Positions 26,159 through 36,974 of a DNA stretch of 64,000 nt are shown piece by piece (the stretch's first letter is position 1; each line of letters begins with the position of its first letter). The stretch is from positions 69,156,029 to 69,220,028 of the forward strand of contig NC_134456.1 of assembly GCF_047948215.1 (NCBI RefSeq). Direction: 5' to 3'. The translations under genes were made by a program, and so were the position numbers. Origin of the DNA: Lycorma delicatula. Taxonomy: Eukaryota > Arthropoda > Insecta > Hemiptera > Fulgoridae. The notes below the pieces were generated by a model, which was given only the letters and a program-made list of their open reading frames with translations, was not told where the DNA came from and made no database searches.

Positions 26159-27508
26159 CATGGCGTTTCATAATGTACTTCGGAGTTTCGAAAATTTATT
26201 AACAAAAAACTACTTCACTCATAAGAATAAATCAAGTACTGTACAAAAGAGTACTTCAAATAATGTTTTTCCACATAAACTAGGCAGTTGGTAAACCATT
26301 TGCTCGCTAGGCGTCGACAGTAGAGAAAATGGCTGTCACGGGAAGCTAGAAATCGTTTTGTGTGTTAGAATTTCACTTGTCAAAGTCAGTAATTTCTGTG
26401 CAACGTGCGTTTCGATTTAAATTTCATAAGGAGCCACCAAGTGACAATTCAATTCGTGCATGGTACAAACAATTCAGTGAAATTGGTTGCTTATGCAAGC
26501 GAAAATCAACTGGTCGTCCATCAACCTCAGAAGTCAATGTCGAATGTGTGCGTGCAAGTTTCATTCGCAGCCCGTCAAAATCGACTGCGGCTGCAGGCAG
26601 AGAATTAGGAATTCCGAAAATAACAGTGTGGAGAGTTCTCCGTAAACGTTTATTATGCAAACCGTACCATCTTCAATTAATCCAGCGACTTTCTGATGGA
26701 GATAAAACACGTAGGCTCGATTTTTGTTTACAATTACAGGAAAAGATGTTGTTAGATGAAGGTTTCTAAACAAGATAATTTTCAGCGATGAAGCTACTTT
26801 CCATATTAGCGGCAAAGCAAAGCGTCATAACGTGCAAGTTTGGGGAACTGAAAACCCACACGCTTATGTGGAATACATTCGGGATTCTCCGAAGTAAACG
26901 TTTTTTGTGCGATCTCTCGTGAGGCAGTGTATGGGCATAAAAAAGAACGGCCCGTTCTTTTTTATGGAAACGACAGTAACCGGCATGATATACCTGGATA
27001 TGTTACAATTATGGCTTATGCCTCAGCTTCTCAACGACTTCATTTTCCAGCAAGATGGTTGTCCTGCCCATTTTCATAAAGAGGTTCGACAGTACCTTAA
27101 CACAACATTACCTCGGCGCTGGATAGGACGTGCGTCTGAAGAAGACCAACACATTATGCTGTGGCCACCAAGATCACCGACCTCACGCCATGTGATTTCT
27201 TTCTCTGGGGATACGTGAAAGATAAGGTGTTTATCCCACCAATCCCACACGATATCGCTGAGCCAAAGGATCACATAATCAATGCAATCAACTTTATCGA
27301 AAATGACATGTTAGAATGAGTTTGGCAAGAGCTAGACTTTCGTGTTGATGTGTGTCGTGTCACCAGAGGAGCACATATTGAACATTTATAAATTTTAACA
27401 AAAACTGTTGAGTCCCTGCATCACCTCGTACAACTTTCATTTAGGTAAGTGAAATACTTTTTTTGTACCGAATTTTTTTAACTCCTAAGAACATTATGAA
27501 ACGCTCTG
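26159..27508 (+). mobile_element. Mariner-type DNA transposon, full length, inactivated
   Basis: The 1350-bp element is flanked by TA on both sides (26,157-26,158 and 27,509-27,510), the duplication made by Tc1/mariner transposases. The terminal inverted repeats are 29 bp with 25 matches (26,159-26,187 and 27,480-27,508; shared core GCGTTTCATAATGT). It carries one broken transposase gene on the + strand. The size fits a complete mariner-like element. Family assignment is discussed under the transposase. Confidence 0.85.
26329..27391 (+). pseudogene. Mariner-type transposase, DD41D spacing, multiply broken
   Basis: The start MAVTGS at 26,329 is followed at once by TAG. The long frame then gives an N-terminal helix-turn-helix region (VISVQRAFRFKFHKEPPSDN, SIRAWYKQF, GRPSTSEVNVE, VWRVLRKR). 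A frameshift near 26,768 leads to IIFSDEATFHISGK (first catalytic Asp). A TAA at about 26,896 follows, then FIFQQDGCPAHFHKEVRQYL (second Asp). A frameshift near 27,180 gives SPDLTPCDFFLWGYVKD (third Asp). A TGA interrupts near 27,317 and the C-terminus is GAHIEHL with TAA at 27,389-27,391. There are 41 residues between the second and third Asp, as in rosa-type (DD41D) mariners. All three catalytic residues survive but five lesions abolish function. Confidence 0.85.
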
Positions 27509-27510
27509 TA

Positions 27511-28477
27511 TATATATTTATTAATGCAACTACTTCTTAGTTAAATTTAATTTTTATTGGTTAAATGCAGCTAGGTTCTTTTACCCGGTTTTATTTTCTG
27601 CCTTTAGAAATGTTTTGAATACCTGAAAACTAAAAAAGGAAGGGATTGAATGTAGGTGCCGTAAACGTTGGACTCTTTGGAGAAAGTATATCCTCTATGA
27701 AAAAATAAATGAATTTATATAGTATTAGTCTAAAATGCCGATCAGATATTTTAAATCAAAATTTACATTTTAATTGCATGAAAACCTATCAAATTTTCTT
27801 TTTCAAAAAAAAAACAATACGAGTTTGAAAGATTACTTTCTTCATCAGTTTGATGAAGACTTTAAGAATTATTTATATCCATTTTCATATGAATCGAAAA
27901 TTAATTTTATATGAAAAAATGAGGTTGTTGATGAGCTTTACACGAATCTTGGGATTTAAAACGAAAATTTTAAATTTATGTAATAAAAATACTTTTATAT
28001 TGTAATTTAAATAGGGAAAAATCCAATTGTAAATTCTGAATGGCATTAAGAAATTGTACATCGGTTGATCATTTTTATTTGCAACAAACTTCCAAATTTA
28101 AAGAAAAGATTTTTTTATTTTTAGTTATACTGGAATCGAAGATTACTTACTCTAGGAGAACATTACGGTCAACAATTTACGTTACGTGACGCTCTTTGAG
28201 ATTTTGGGTCTTAAATTATAATAAAAAATATTGGGATGTTTTAGTATTTTATTAAAATAGATTATTGGGAAAACCCCGCTGGATGAAAGAGCTTGATGTG
28301 TAGTGGTATTATTTATATAATTAAAGATAATAAACCAATATGAAAGAATACAAACTGTGCTGGTTTTTTTTTTACACTAGTACCTCTCTTTATTTCAGTA
28401 TATTTAAAGTACAATATTTTAGTTATTATTTAATTATTCGTATTTATTTTAACATATTGATTTTCTTTTTTTTACAG
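27511..28477 (+). other. AT-rich intron-like DNA ending at a splice acceptor
   Basis: No coding sequence is seen. The end has a pyrimidine tract (TTTTCTTTTTTTTACAG, to 28,477), a canonical 3' splice site preceding the Ig exon. Confidence 0.5.
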
Positions 28478-28641
28478 TGAGGCCAATCAAATTAGCATTA
28501 ACTGGTGTTGAACATCATGTGGTACAAGGCACAAAAGTTCTTCTACAGTGCATCGTTAGTGGTGCCAGACCCGCAGCAAATATTACATGGTTTAACGGGA
28601 CTGAGCCTCTTCCGCCCACTTCTACTGATTCGTCCGTCCAG
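28478..28641 (+). CDS. Ig-domain exon of a sidestep/nephrin-like cell-surface protein
   Basis: This 164-bp exon lies between TTTTTTTTACAG and GTAAGAG, both canonical splice signals. It starts with two bases of a split codon and ends on a complete codon (phase 0). It encodes RPIKLALTGVEHHVVQGTKV, LLQCIVSGARPAANITWFNG and then TEPLPPTSTDSSVQ. This is the first half of an Ig-like domain: the B-strand Cys is in LLQC, and the C-strand Trp is in ITWF. The segment R-P-x-x-x-x-x-x-G then A-R-P-x-A-x-I-T-W is characteristic of sidestep, beat-partner and nephrin-type receptors, which mediate cell adhesion and axon guidance at the plasma membrane. NIT and NGT are possible N-glycosylation sites. The second half with the partner Cys must be on another exon, which I could not find. 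The exact gene is not decided. Confidence 0.85.
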
Positions 28642-29489
28642 GTAAGAGAGATATTTAATTCTTAATAGAATATTTTTTTGTGGTATTTGTACCAATTCTT
28701 ATATTCTTACAGTGTTTTCCTTAGTCTCGTACTGTAATATTTGGCAAAGTTAAATATTAAACAGACTGGAGAAATAAACTTTTTATATGAATTACTTTAA
28801 TATTGTTCAGTTACTTCTACTTATATGCAATATTTATCGATATTTTTTTTTTTAAATGCCACGGATTTATTTTTAAATCATACTATAAAAGAAACACTAA
28901 ACACTAATAAACTATAAACTATAATAAATATGCTGTTATTATGAAATGAATATTTTGTTTATGTTCAGTGATGTCACTTAAATAATTATTTATTATCAGA
29001 AACAATTATAAATAAAACAAAAATAAATAAAACAACAAATCAGTACGACATGTAAATATACTTTTCTTGATAATTATTAATTGATATTTATTACAATAAC
29101 TGATAGCATTTTATGCATAAATTCACCGTAATCTAATCTTTTACTTAAGTAAAGGTAACCAAATCTGTCTAAACTCTCTCGTTCACTCTTTGATGCAAAG
29201 ATTTCCACTTCAGTTGTTATTTTAAGAACATAAAATGTTAAAAATACAAGAAAAGAGAGAATATTTTAGAGCTGCAATTTTATACAAAAATATAATATGA
29301 GCTTATTAAAAGATAGGTTTATCTTATTTGAAGGATTTTTTTAAACTTCTTTCAGAAATGTATTCAAAGGATACGAGTTCGTGTGTGTATGCTGTATATA
29401 TGTCTTTGTACCGAACAGTATTTTTTATGATTCATATACTAAGACATATAATGGGCTATGAAATAATCTATCATCAGATTGATGATGTT
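28642..29489 (+). other. AT-rich intron-like DNA after the Ig exon
   Basis: It starts with a canonical donor (GTAAGAG). No coding sequence or named repeat is seen. Confidence 0.5.
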
Positions 29490-30470
29490 AATAAACGTGG
29501 ATACCATCAAAAATGGTATTGTTATTTTCCTCCCTCCCCCGAACAGGCCTGCAGAGGACCACGCAAATATCATTTCAACTTCTTCTGTTTTGATTTTCCC
29601 TCTTTCTCTTCCACAGTTCTTTCATTCTTTCACTATGTTGTGTTTTTCGTTCTTGCCTGCACATGGGCTCTCTTTCTTTTTTTGCATTGACAAAAACCTC
29701 TATTCTGCAAATTTTTTTCTAAATTTTTCTCTGCTTTGTCTTTTATTTCTGTATTTGCTATATTTAAGTGTTCCCTTATTTATTTTATGTGTAGGGGTTA
29801 GAGTTTTGTATTTCCAAAATTTATCAAAACGTTGTTTGTCCAATTTAACTGAATCCATTCGAATCATATGCCATAAAACTAATCTTCTTTTTCGAATTTT
29901 GGTTTCTTCAAAAATTTCTCTTCAAAAATTTGATGTTTTTTCTTTAATTTTGTAAATTTCTTTATTTGACTTCATTCTTATTAATTTCGTTTTTCTTGGA
30001 CCACGGATAGTTCTTAAAAATTTTCCTTTCAGTTTTTAAAAGTGATTCTAGATTCCTTACACTGGAGTTTTCTGTACATTAAAGTATTACTGGTTTCAAT
30101 ATTGTATTATAGTGTCTCAATTTTGCAGTTTTTGGATAAATTCTTTTTGTTGTACATATTTTTAGTTAAAAAATTTCAATCTCTCAAAAACTATTTTTCT
30201 CCTTTCATTTGCCTTCTTATTCCAATTATTTGGGTTTATTTAACCTAGATATTTAAATTTAACCGTGTATTATTTGATTTTATCATTAATTTTATTTATT
30301 TTTTTAATTCAGATCTTTTACTTCTTGAAATTCTTCATATTTTATGTGTAACATGACTTCACTTTTATTTAGCTGTATAGTTTGTATTGTTTATTTTTAT
30401 TTTTTTGTTTATTCTCAATTGGATTTAATTTTTTTCTTCTTTGTGGCTGCCTATATAATACGACTTTGAA
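29490..30470 (-). pseudogene. Decayed non-LTR reverse transcriptase C-terminal part
   Basis: On the minus strand, pieces appear in family order across many stops and shifts: KFKYLG (about 30,244-30,260), ANERRKIVFERL, KLRHYNTILKPVILY (about 30,090-30,140), LLKTERKILRTIRGPRKT (about 29,994-30,040), SNKEIYKI, then IRKRRLVLWHMIRMDSVKLD (about 29,845-29,900). The sequence K-x-L-G, L-R-H-Y-x-T-x-x-K-P, E-R-K-I-L-R and R-R-L-x-x-x-x-H-x-x-R-M is that of the thumb and C-terminal region of a common arthropod RT repeat. The catalytic YADD region is not visible. The long + strand frames at 29,328-29,690 and 29,479-29,955 are its antisense shadow. Confidence 0.6.
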
Positions 30471-30489
30471 TTTTCACAGCAATGTAAAT

Positions 30490-30523
30490 TTCTCTCTCTC
30501 TCACTCTCTCCTCTCTCTCTCTC

Positions 30524-30554
<31 letters not shown>

Positions 30555-30602
30555 ACTCTCAATCTCTCTCTCTCTCTCTCTCTCTCTCCCTCTCTCTCTC
30601 TC
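30490..30602. repeat. Imperfect (CT)n microsatellite
   Basis: About 113 bp of CT dinucleotides with scattered A, G and CC interruptions. The Ser/Leu-rich frame at 30,382-30,645 is a translation of this repeat and is not a gene. Confidence 0.9.
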
Positions 30603-33600
30603 AATAATCTATCTATCTACCCTTCCATCTATTATCACAATTTAAATTTAAACCTTGTTTTCCATTGTTTAAATAAACGATTAGATATGTCAAATAATAT
30701 ATTTTGTCTTAAGGAGTTTTTTTTTTTTTATTTTAACTTTGATTGTTACAAGGCGGTACAGATAGTCTACATTATTTTTATTACCATGTACTTTCAAGTA
30801 ATTTATATCTTTCTAAAACAAAATCGTTTAATCTTTTATTTTGTTCAGTTCCACTAATCTGCAGAAACAGAAGAAAGATTCAATTTCTGTTAATAATTCA
30901 AGCATTTGGTTATTTTGATATTAGGACGTTAAATTTTTTAATCAAAATTTTACTGCTCATAAATAATTAAAAATGTTTGCTACATATATTAATATAATTT
31001 TTTTTTTTGTTTATTATCAGTCATTTTCAGAGTACTATATTAGTTAATAATTAATTAAAGTTCTTTTATTACCTGTTTTTTATTATCATTATTTTTGCTG
31101 TTACATGAACATGATGCTAATATTTGTCACATTTGTTAGTTCTTTAATTATTGTTTTTTAAGATTTTTTTAATCTATTTTTAATAAATACGAATTTAATT
31201 GATCATTTTCATATCTCTTTTGAACACACTTTATAAATTTTCCAAATAAATTAAATTCTGCTCTTCCTCTTGCTTTTAAACCCTTTTATTTGAAAACACC
31301 TTTGATTTTCAAAATGTAAAAATGAATTATTGATGAAAAAAGTTTTATCATGATATGAATATGAAGCTTACATAAAAAAAAAATTATTTATTTCTGTTCT
31401 GATTAAATATATTTGAAATTAAAATTACTGTATTTAATTAAAAATATTTGAGTAAACATTTTTTTTTAATAAAAATAATAACAGCTCACTTTGAATTAAT
31501 TTTTATGCTTTGTTGATATTTTTTAATTTATTTTTTTAATGATTTTGATGATCCGAATTTTTATACTACTGCATGATAAAATGCAATAATATTATATTTA
31601 CACTTATTTATATACTTCAGTAACGACTGCACTTAACGAGAACTCTATGGGGTTGTAACAATGATTCACTTCCATCTGATTTCGTTGTATACCACTCATA
31701 TTCTATTTTATTTAATATCTATTTCCATTGATTGGTACGTTCAAACAATGTTTGTTGTAACATTATTTTATTTTATTGTTACGTCCTTTGGCATGCTACA
31801 GATGTATTTTAATCAAGAGGATGAAATGATACATAAAAAACTTCCATACGATTTCCGGGAATCGATTCGTAGGTCACCTTTTAGCGTCGTATATTTTGTT
31901 CTTATAATGCTTACTAGTTAGGTCGATTGAAAAACTTGGAATAGAATAAAAAAATAAAACTTATTTTAATGTATCATTCATTATATATACATTACGTTTA
32001 ACAACATTCCGTTTTAGATTTGTTTGTTCTTTCAGATTATTCTTAAGACGTTTCTAAAATAAATTAGCATTTTTTTAATCTTAATTAATAATTAATTTTA
32101 TATTTGTACATCATTCCCGTGCAAATAATAAAGCTCGGTTCCCTTTTTTTTGGAATTTCCATATACTTTTAACTTCTCTAGACATTTTATATTATGCAGT
32201 GACATTTAGATAATCAATTAGCGATACAAAGTAAGATTGTCATTGATTTCTACACACCTGCCATATAAATTTATGAGTTTATGTTGATTAACTTTGATGT
32301 TTATATTGAGTAAACTAACATAGTAGGTGTATGTTCCACAATAGATTTGATAAAACGCGGTTTGTATATTTTGTTAAAGACGTACAATCGTATACTCAAA
32401 ATAATGTTAATAAAGAGAAAATGATTAACTTTCTTTCTCTATCGTCATCATCATCATCGTTGACGTCAACATCGTAATAATCATTTCCTTTCCTTTTCAA
32501 TGTTTGTTTGTTGTCTGAATTTCAAGTGCTTACATTACAAAGCCACATCTTCTCGAGTGCAGTCACTTTCCCGTTTTCAGCCTATTATCATTTTCCATCA
32601 GTCCTAACAGAGGCCACGTAAGAACGATCTATCGTTATTAACATTCCCTTTTAGGGATTTCGCCGTGAATGTTTCGGATGAGAGAGTGGTAGTAGAACGT
32701 ACTTGCATTGGTTCCTTTCATTTCCGGGGTTTCAACCCTCCACGACCTACCATCATTATTTCACCCCTCTCAGGAAATGTTAATTCATTATATCGAGATG
32801 GTAAAAGCTTCACCGTATATATATATATATATCACAAACACACACACAGAGTTGCAATTCGAATATAAGCCGAATCTTTTATTTCCTCCTTCCTGTTTGT
32901 ATTCATCTTACTACATCAAAACATTGTTGCAGTTATACATACATTCATCTTCCCCTTCTTTCAGACTTCAATCCACCGCCATACCTCTTCTCTACATTAA
33001 CATAATGCTTACCATTTTCAAGCATATGTTTGTCAAACCGTTACGATTTTACGCTAAGACAAGCAGAATTTTCGTTACCCTACAACAACTTTGTTTTTTG
33101 TTAAAAAAAAGAGAAAAAATAAATATACTATAATAGGTTTTAAGAAGAAGTTACAAATTTCCATATTTCTACAACTGTTTAGTAATTTCTTTAAACGTAA
33201 TTTTATGAAAATAAATAATCAGCTGATTTCAATAATTTCGTTTTCAATCAATAAAAATTAAACACAAAAATAAATCGTATTTCTACGTATTAATATTAAA
33301 GAGCTTAACACTTTTTTTTATCTCTTTATTTTCTACATTTTTTCTCATATTATTTCTCTTTGTTAACTTTGAAATATAAATAAATTTTCCATAAGGCTTC
33401 ATTTTTTACTCTTCATCAACCTTTCTTTTATAATATCATATCTGTCTGCAAGAAAATATGTTTTTTTATGAATGTATACTGTAACCACATTAGACATTTT
33501 TACAATATACTGGGAATTAAAAGGTATTTTAAATGCTGTTAATATATTTTACGTAATGAAGTTGATTTTAGTTGATCTTTGTAAAATTTTCACATTTGTT

Positions 33601-33810
33601 TTATGTACTACACTATTAAATAATGGTCCGTATTGATTATTTTGTGCCACTAATAATGTCCGTAATTTTTATATTGTAATATTTAAAATTTTAGTTTTCT
33701 ACTTGTTTGAAAAAATCACAACAATTAAAAGATCACAGATTTTCTTATACATGAGGTTTTACTGTGTTTTTTTTTATACTAGAATTGTTTCTGCCATAAA
33801 CTATATAAAC
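30603..33810. other. AT-rich DNA with two unexplained ORF patches
   Basis: No secure gene. 31,661-31,921 holds an 86-residue open frame described separately. 32,430-32,830 is less AT-rich and includes a short ATC/GTC run and a TA run at 32,817-32,832. The 141-residue frame at 32,708-33,133 has no domain. Confidence 0.5.
31661..31921 (+). other. 86-residue membrane-like ORF, weakly chemoreceptor-like
   Basis: The ATG-started frame has two hydrophobic stretches, then LPYDFRESIRRSPFSVVYFV. An L-P-Y-D-F-x-x-S/x-x-x-S-P pattern between membrane segments resembles the middle of insect odorant receptors. The upstream reading frame is closed by TAA at about 31,634, and no convincing splice donor is present. 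An acceptor-like CTACAG lies at about 31,796-31,801. It may be a decayed receptor exon or chance. Confidence 0.15.
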
Positions 33811-33811
33811 G

Positions 33812-33829
33812 TATATATATATATATATA
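33812..33829. repeat. (TA)9 microsatellite
   Basis: Uninterrupted TA dinucleotides. Confidence 0.9.
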
Positions 33830-33844
33830 AACTTTTTTAATACG

Positions 33845-33879
33845 TTTTATGTTATGACTCTTTTCTAATCCTATCAGTA
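33845..33879 (+). repeat. 35-bp direct repeat, copy 1
   Basis: TTTTATGTTATGACTC and the following 19 bp recur at 34,966-35,000 with three differences. The second copy lies at the left edge of the GC-rich hairpin repeat. Confidence 0.6.
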
Positions 33880-34965
33880 TTATTGCGGTTATTTCTTTTC
33901 TATTTCGTTATTAAAAAATATATCTTTATATTTTAATAATCTATTGTATATTGTAAAAATATCTGAAAAAGACATTATTAATGAAGAGAGGGTTTTTAAT
34001 GAAGATGATAATTTTCACCATTAATTTGTCATCGTTAGTGTAACATATTTTTTAGGACGGTGCAGCAAAATCGATCTTTCGTATCATAATTTGGTATTGG
34101 ATATACTCAGTTACGTATGAAAAACTCAATCGTTACCAAAGATTAATTTTTTGTAACTACATTTTATTAGAAAATTTCATCAAAGAAAAAAAAAACTAGA
34201 TAACATTTATTAAGAAAATTACGTGAAATGTGTTTTAAAACACCAATTATGATTCTGTTTTAATTGCTATATTGAAAGTGATTGATGTTCTTTATTAATA
34301 TTGTTATTTAAGATGAAAAATATGTATAATGAATTAAAACATTTTGTAATTAGATCTATTATTTTATTGTAATTAAATGACACCATGAAAATAGTTTTGT
34401 CTAATAAAACCCAATATATTTTAATTTACATAACCGTGTAGTTTATTTACAAAGTAATTTAAATAGAAATAAGATACACTTTTCAGCTTCGATAAAATTT
34501 AATTTCTAGTACTTTATTTCTTTTTCGTTATTTTTCTATTTTAAGTAAATTTACTATATAAATGTTTTAAGGTTTTTGATCTATATTTTATTCCCTTTAT
34601 TTGTTTTTATTAATATCTACCATAAGTTTTACAAAGTTAAACTTCCATTCGAAATGAAAGTATATTTTAATTTTCTGTTAATGAGATGTTTATGAAGAAT
34701 TAGAAACGAGAATTAATTAAAAATGTAATTACTTTCTATTAAATTCTATTAAAAATTAATACTAGAAAATTTAAACGATAACAATTTTTCGAATTTGATT
34801 AATTTTTGAAAAGAAAAAAAATTCTTTTACAAAAATGTAATGCTACTTAAATTATATTTAAAGAAATAGTGATTTTTAATATTCAGAGTAACCATTAAAA
34901 TTGGAAACTAAGGAAAGAGAAGTTAGTGTAGAATGAGACAAACATGTAATCTATCCCTCAGCCTA

Positions 34966-35000
34966 TTTTATGTTATGACACTTTTCTAACCCTATCTGTA
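34966..35000 (+). repeat. 35-bp direct repeat, copy 2
   Basis: Matches 33,845-33,879 at 32 of 35 positions by eye. The sequence beyond it differs completely from that beyond copy 1, so this is either a repeat end or a trace of duplication. Confidence 0.6.
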
Positions 35001-35340
35001 CATGCAAATCCCGTAGGGGGAAAACACCCACCTTGTGTCGTTACCGGTCGCCACCCCCCCCCCCCCCCCACGGGTGCGAGCCATGAGAGGCTTTACCGGA
35101 GGTCGTCTTTAGACCCTCTAACTGATTATATCTCACAGTCATCAGCCAGGTCTCGGTCGGGATGCCATCGATGTAAATGTGCCTCGGCAGACATTTAGAT
35201 CTGTAAAATACAAATCAAATTTTGCCTCCACGTAGGCCTCAAACGAACATCTTCACATTCAACTTAACTTAATTCCCTCAAACTAACTGACCGACACCGC
35301 GGAAGCGCAAACCCCGCGCCTATACAGATTTGACAGCACC
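34985..35340 (+). repeat. GC-rich hairpin repeat family H, copy 1
   Basis: This is a sharp G+C rise in AT-rich DNA. It contains CCCGTAGGGGGAAAACACCC (34,999 region), a C16 run (35,054-35,069), and a hairpin TAAATGT/ACATTTA around 35,170-35,195. A 22-bp block starting GGAAGCGCAAACC (35,301-35,322) contains CGCGG/CCGCG fold-back with its flank. The 22-bp block is repeated exactly, inverted, at 63,979-64,000. The CCCGTAGGGG block matches the minus strand of 63,79x-63,82x. The element class is unknown. Confidence 0.5.
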
Positions 35341-36480
35341 GTTCGTGACTGAAATGAGCAAGCAATAAAAATCAAGAATTAAAAGAAACATTTAACGATG
35401 AAGTAAATTCAGAAACAAAAAGTAAAAATATGATCGATTATAATATAGTTATTTTTCTCTAAAATAAGAATGAATTAGAAAATTTAATGTGTTATATTCG
35501 TTTCCCCATAATGAGAAGGGGATATTTTTTGTAATGCATTGTTTCTTTAGAGCATTCCTCTCTTCCAAAAGGAATTGTGTTGGGTAAAGTTAAGAAAAAA
35601 CACACAGCTAGTATTTGCCAAAAGAAATTGGACTTTATTGAAAGTGTAACAAATGAACTTATGTTATAATCATAATCTTAAAACATAACAGGAAATTATG
35701 AAATTAACATAACTTAATAATACTTAACATATCAGCTGAATCAACAAATGAATAATGATGTTAAATGCAAAAAATACATGAATAAACATTTTTTAAATAC
35801 ACAATGTAACAGAGCCTGAAAATAAGAAAACATAAAACACCTTAAATTCAAATTAGATACTTAAAATATAACATCAATAGAAAGTGAAACTGGAAAACAG
35901 TTGCACTACTAACATATACTGTACTATGAAGATTAGCAATGAACAGATTTCATTAGCTTAGAAAACATTAATTACAATAATTTCAGTATAGAAGGCGTTA
36001 ATTACAATATAATCACATTAAAATAAGTAATAATATAAATGGAGTTTATTTTGATAGATTAGCATTCTTGAAAATACAAAAATCACAGAGTCCTAAAACA
36101 TACCAGCACATCAGGAGTAATTTGCTTTAGGTTAATTTACGAGAAGTATTATGAATACAGTGCATAAGTAGCAAAGAATTAATCTCGGCGATCAACAAGT
36201 TGCAGAAATAAATTATAGAGTTAATTACAATAACAAAGCCACCTATCATGAATGCATTTGAGTGAATGAATGATTTTCTTTTAACTAAACTTGAAGTCGT
36301 AAGGCATAAGGTATGATGAACTGAATGTTCCACAAATTTCAATGATAAAATCACTGTTTAACGTAATAATGAAAATTGAACTTGCCTGTAGCACACAAAT
36401 AATGTCAAGAGACGAAGTCGTGAATGCAGATACGTGAATACATACAGTAATCCTGAGCGTAGTCCGCACTGGTGTATCAG
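35341..36480. other. AT-rich non-coding DNA
   Basis: A-rich sequence with no supported gene. Minus-strand open frames at 36,127-36,354 and 36,281-36,469 show no domain. Confidence 0.5.
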
Positions 36481-36532
36481 GAATACAGAGGTGTGATGTG
36501 GTTTAGTGGTAGAATAATACGTAGTTTCTCAG

Positions 36533-36907
36533 ATGTGTAGCGACGAGTTTGGAGATTCTGCTGGGTTGAGAATATTATCACGAAGTTTGCAGGATTATAT
36601 GGCCATAGGCGACTGTATTGGAGGAATGTTGGATCTACTCTGCCGAAAAGATGGCGTGAAAGAAAAAAGGGGGAAACCAGATCCAGGTAGTGGACAGGAG
36701 AGAGTGTGTGTAAAAAACAAAAGATGTGTGCATGGATTAGTATGGGAACGAATGAATAACGGGTGTATGAAAAGGGTAGTCAAAAATAATTCGATAGAAG
36801 AATGGATGCGGTCACTAAGGATGACGGAGGAAGTGTCGAACACGAGAACAAATAATAAAACAGGTACAAATGACAAGCCCAAAAATACGAAACATAGTGA
36901 AATTTAA
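36533..36907 (+). CDS. Hypothetical 124-residue ORF
   Basis: It starts at ATG 36,533. It encodes a hydrophilic, basic product with several Cys (MCSDEF near the start; CVKNKRCVHGLVWERMNNGC in the middle) and an Asn/Thr/Lys-rich tail. The region is less AT-rich than its flanks. No domain is recognised and no promoter or splice context was seen. It could be a fragment of an unrecognised mobile element or chance. Confidence 0.2.
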   Translation: MCSDEFGDSAGLRILSRSLQDYMAIGDCIGGMLDLLCRKDGVKEKRGKPDPGSGQERVCVKNKRCVHGLVWERMNNGCMKRVVKNNSIEEWMRSLRMTEEVSNTRTNNKTGTNDKPKNTKHSEI

Positions 36908-36951
36908 CAGGACCCAACCTTAGCTTAGAATTAATTGAAAATAACGGAAAC

Positions 36952-36971
36952 TTTACGCCAAACGGCGTAAA
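36952..36971. repeat. 8-bp perfect hairpin
   Basis: TTTACGCC and GGCGTAAA are separated by four bases, 45 bp after the stop of the ORF above. Role unknown. Confidence 0.5.
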
Positions 36972-36974
36972 CAA

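Noticed and set aside
26405..26815. Alternative frames over the mariner transposase, both strands
   Set aside because: They are shadows of the frame that carries the helix-turn-helix and DDD motifs.
29328..29955. Two long + strand open frames of 120 and 158 residues
   Set aside because: They are antisense to the decayed minus-strand RT, which has recognisable motifs in family order.
30382..30645. 87-residue Ser/Leu-rich open frame
   Set aside because: It is a translation of the (CT)n microsatellite.
32708..33133. 141-residue ORF
   Set aside because: It spans a TA run and has no domain or conserved pattern.
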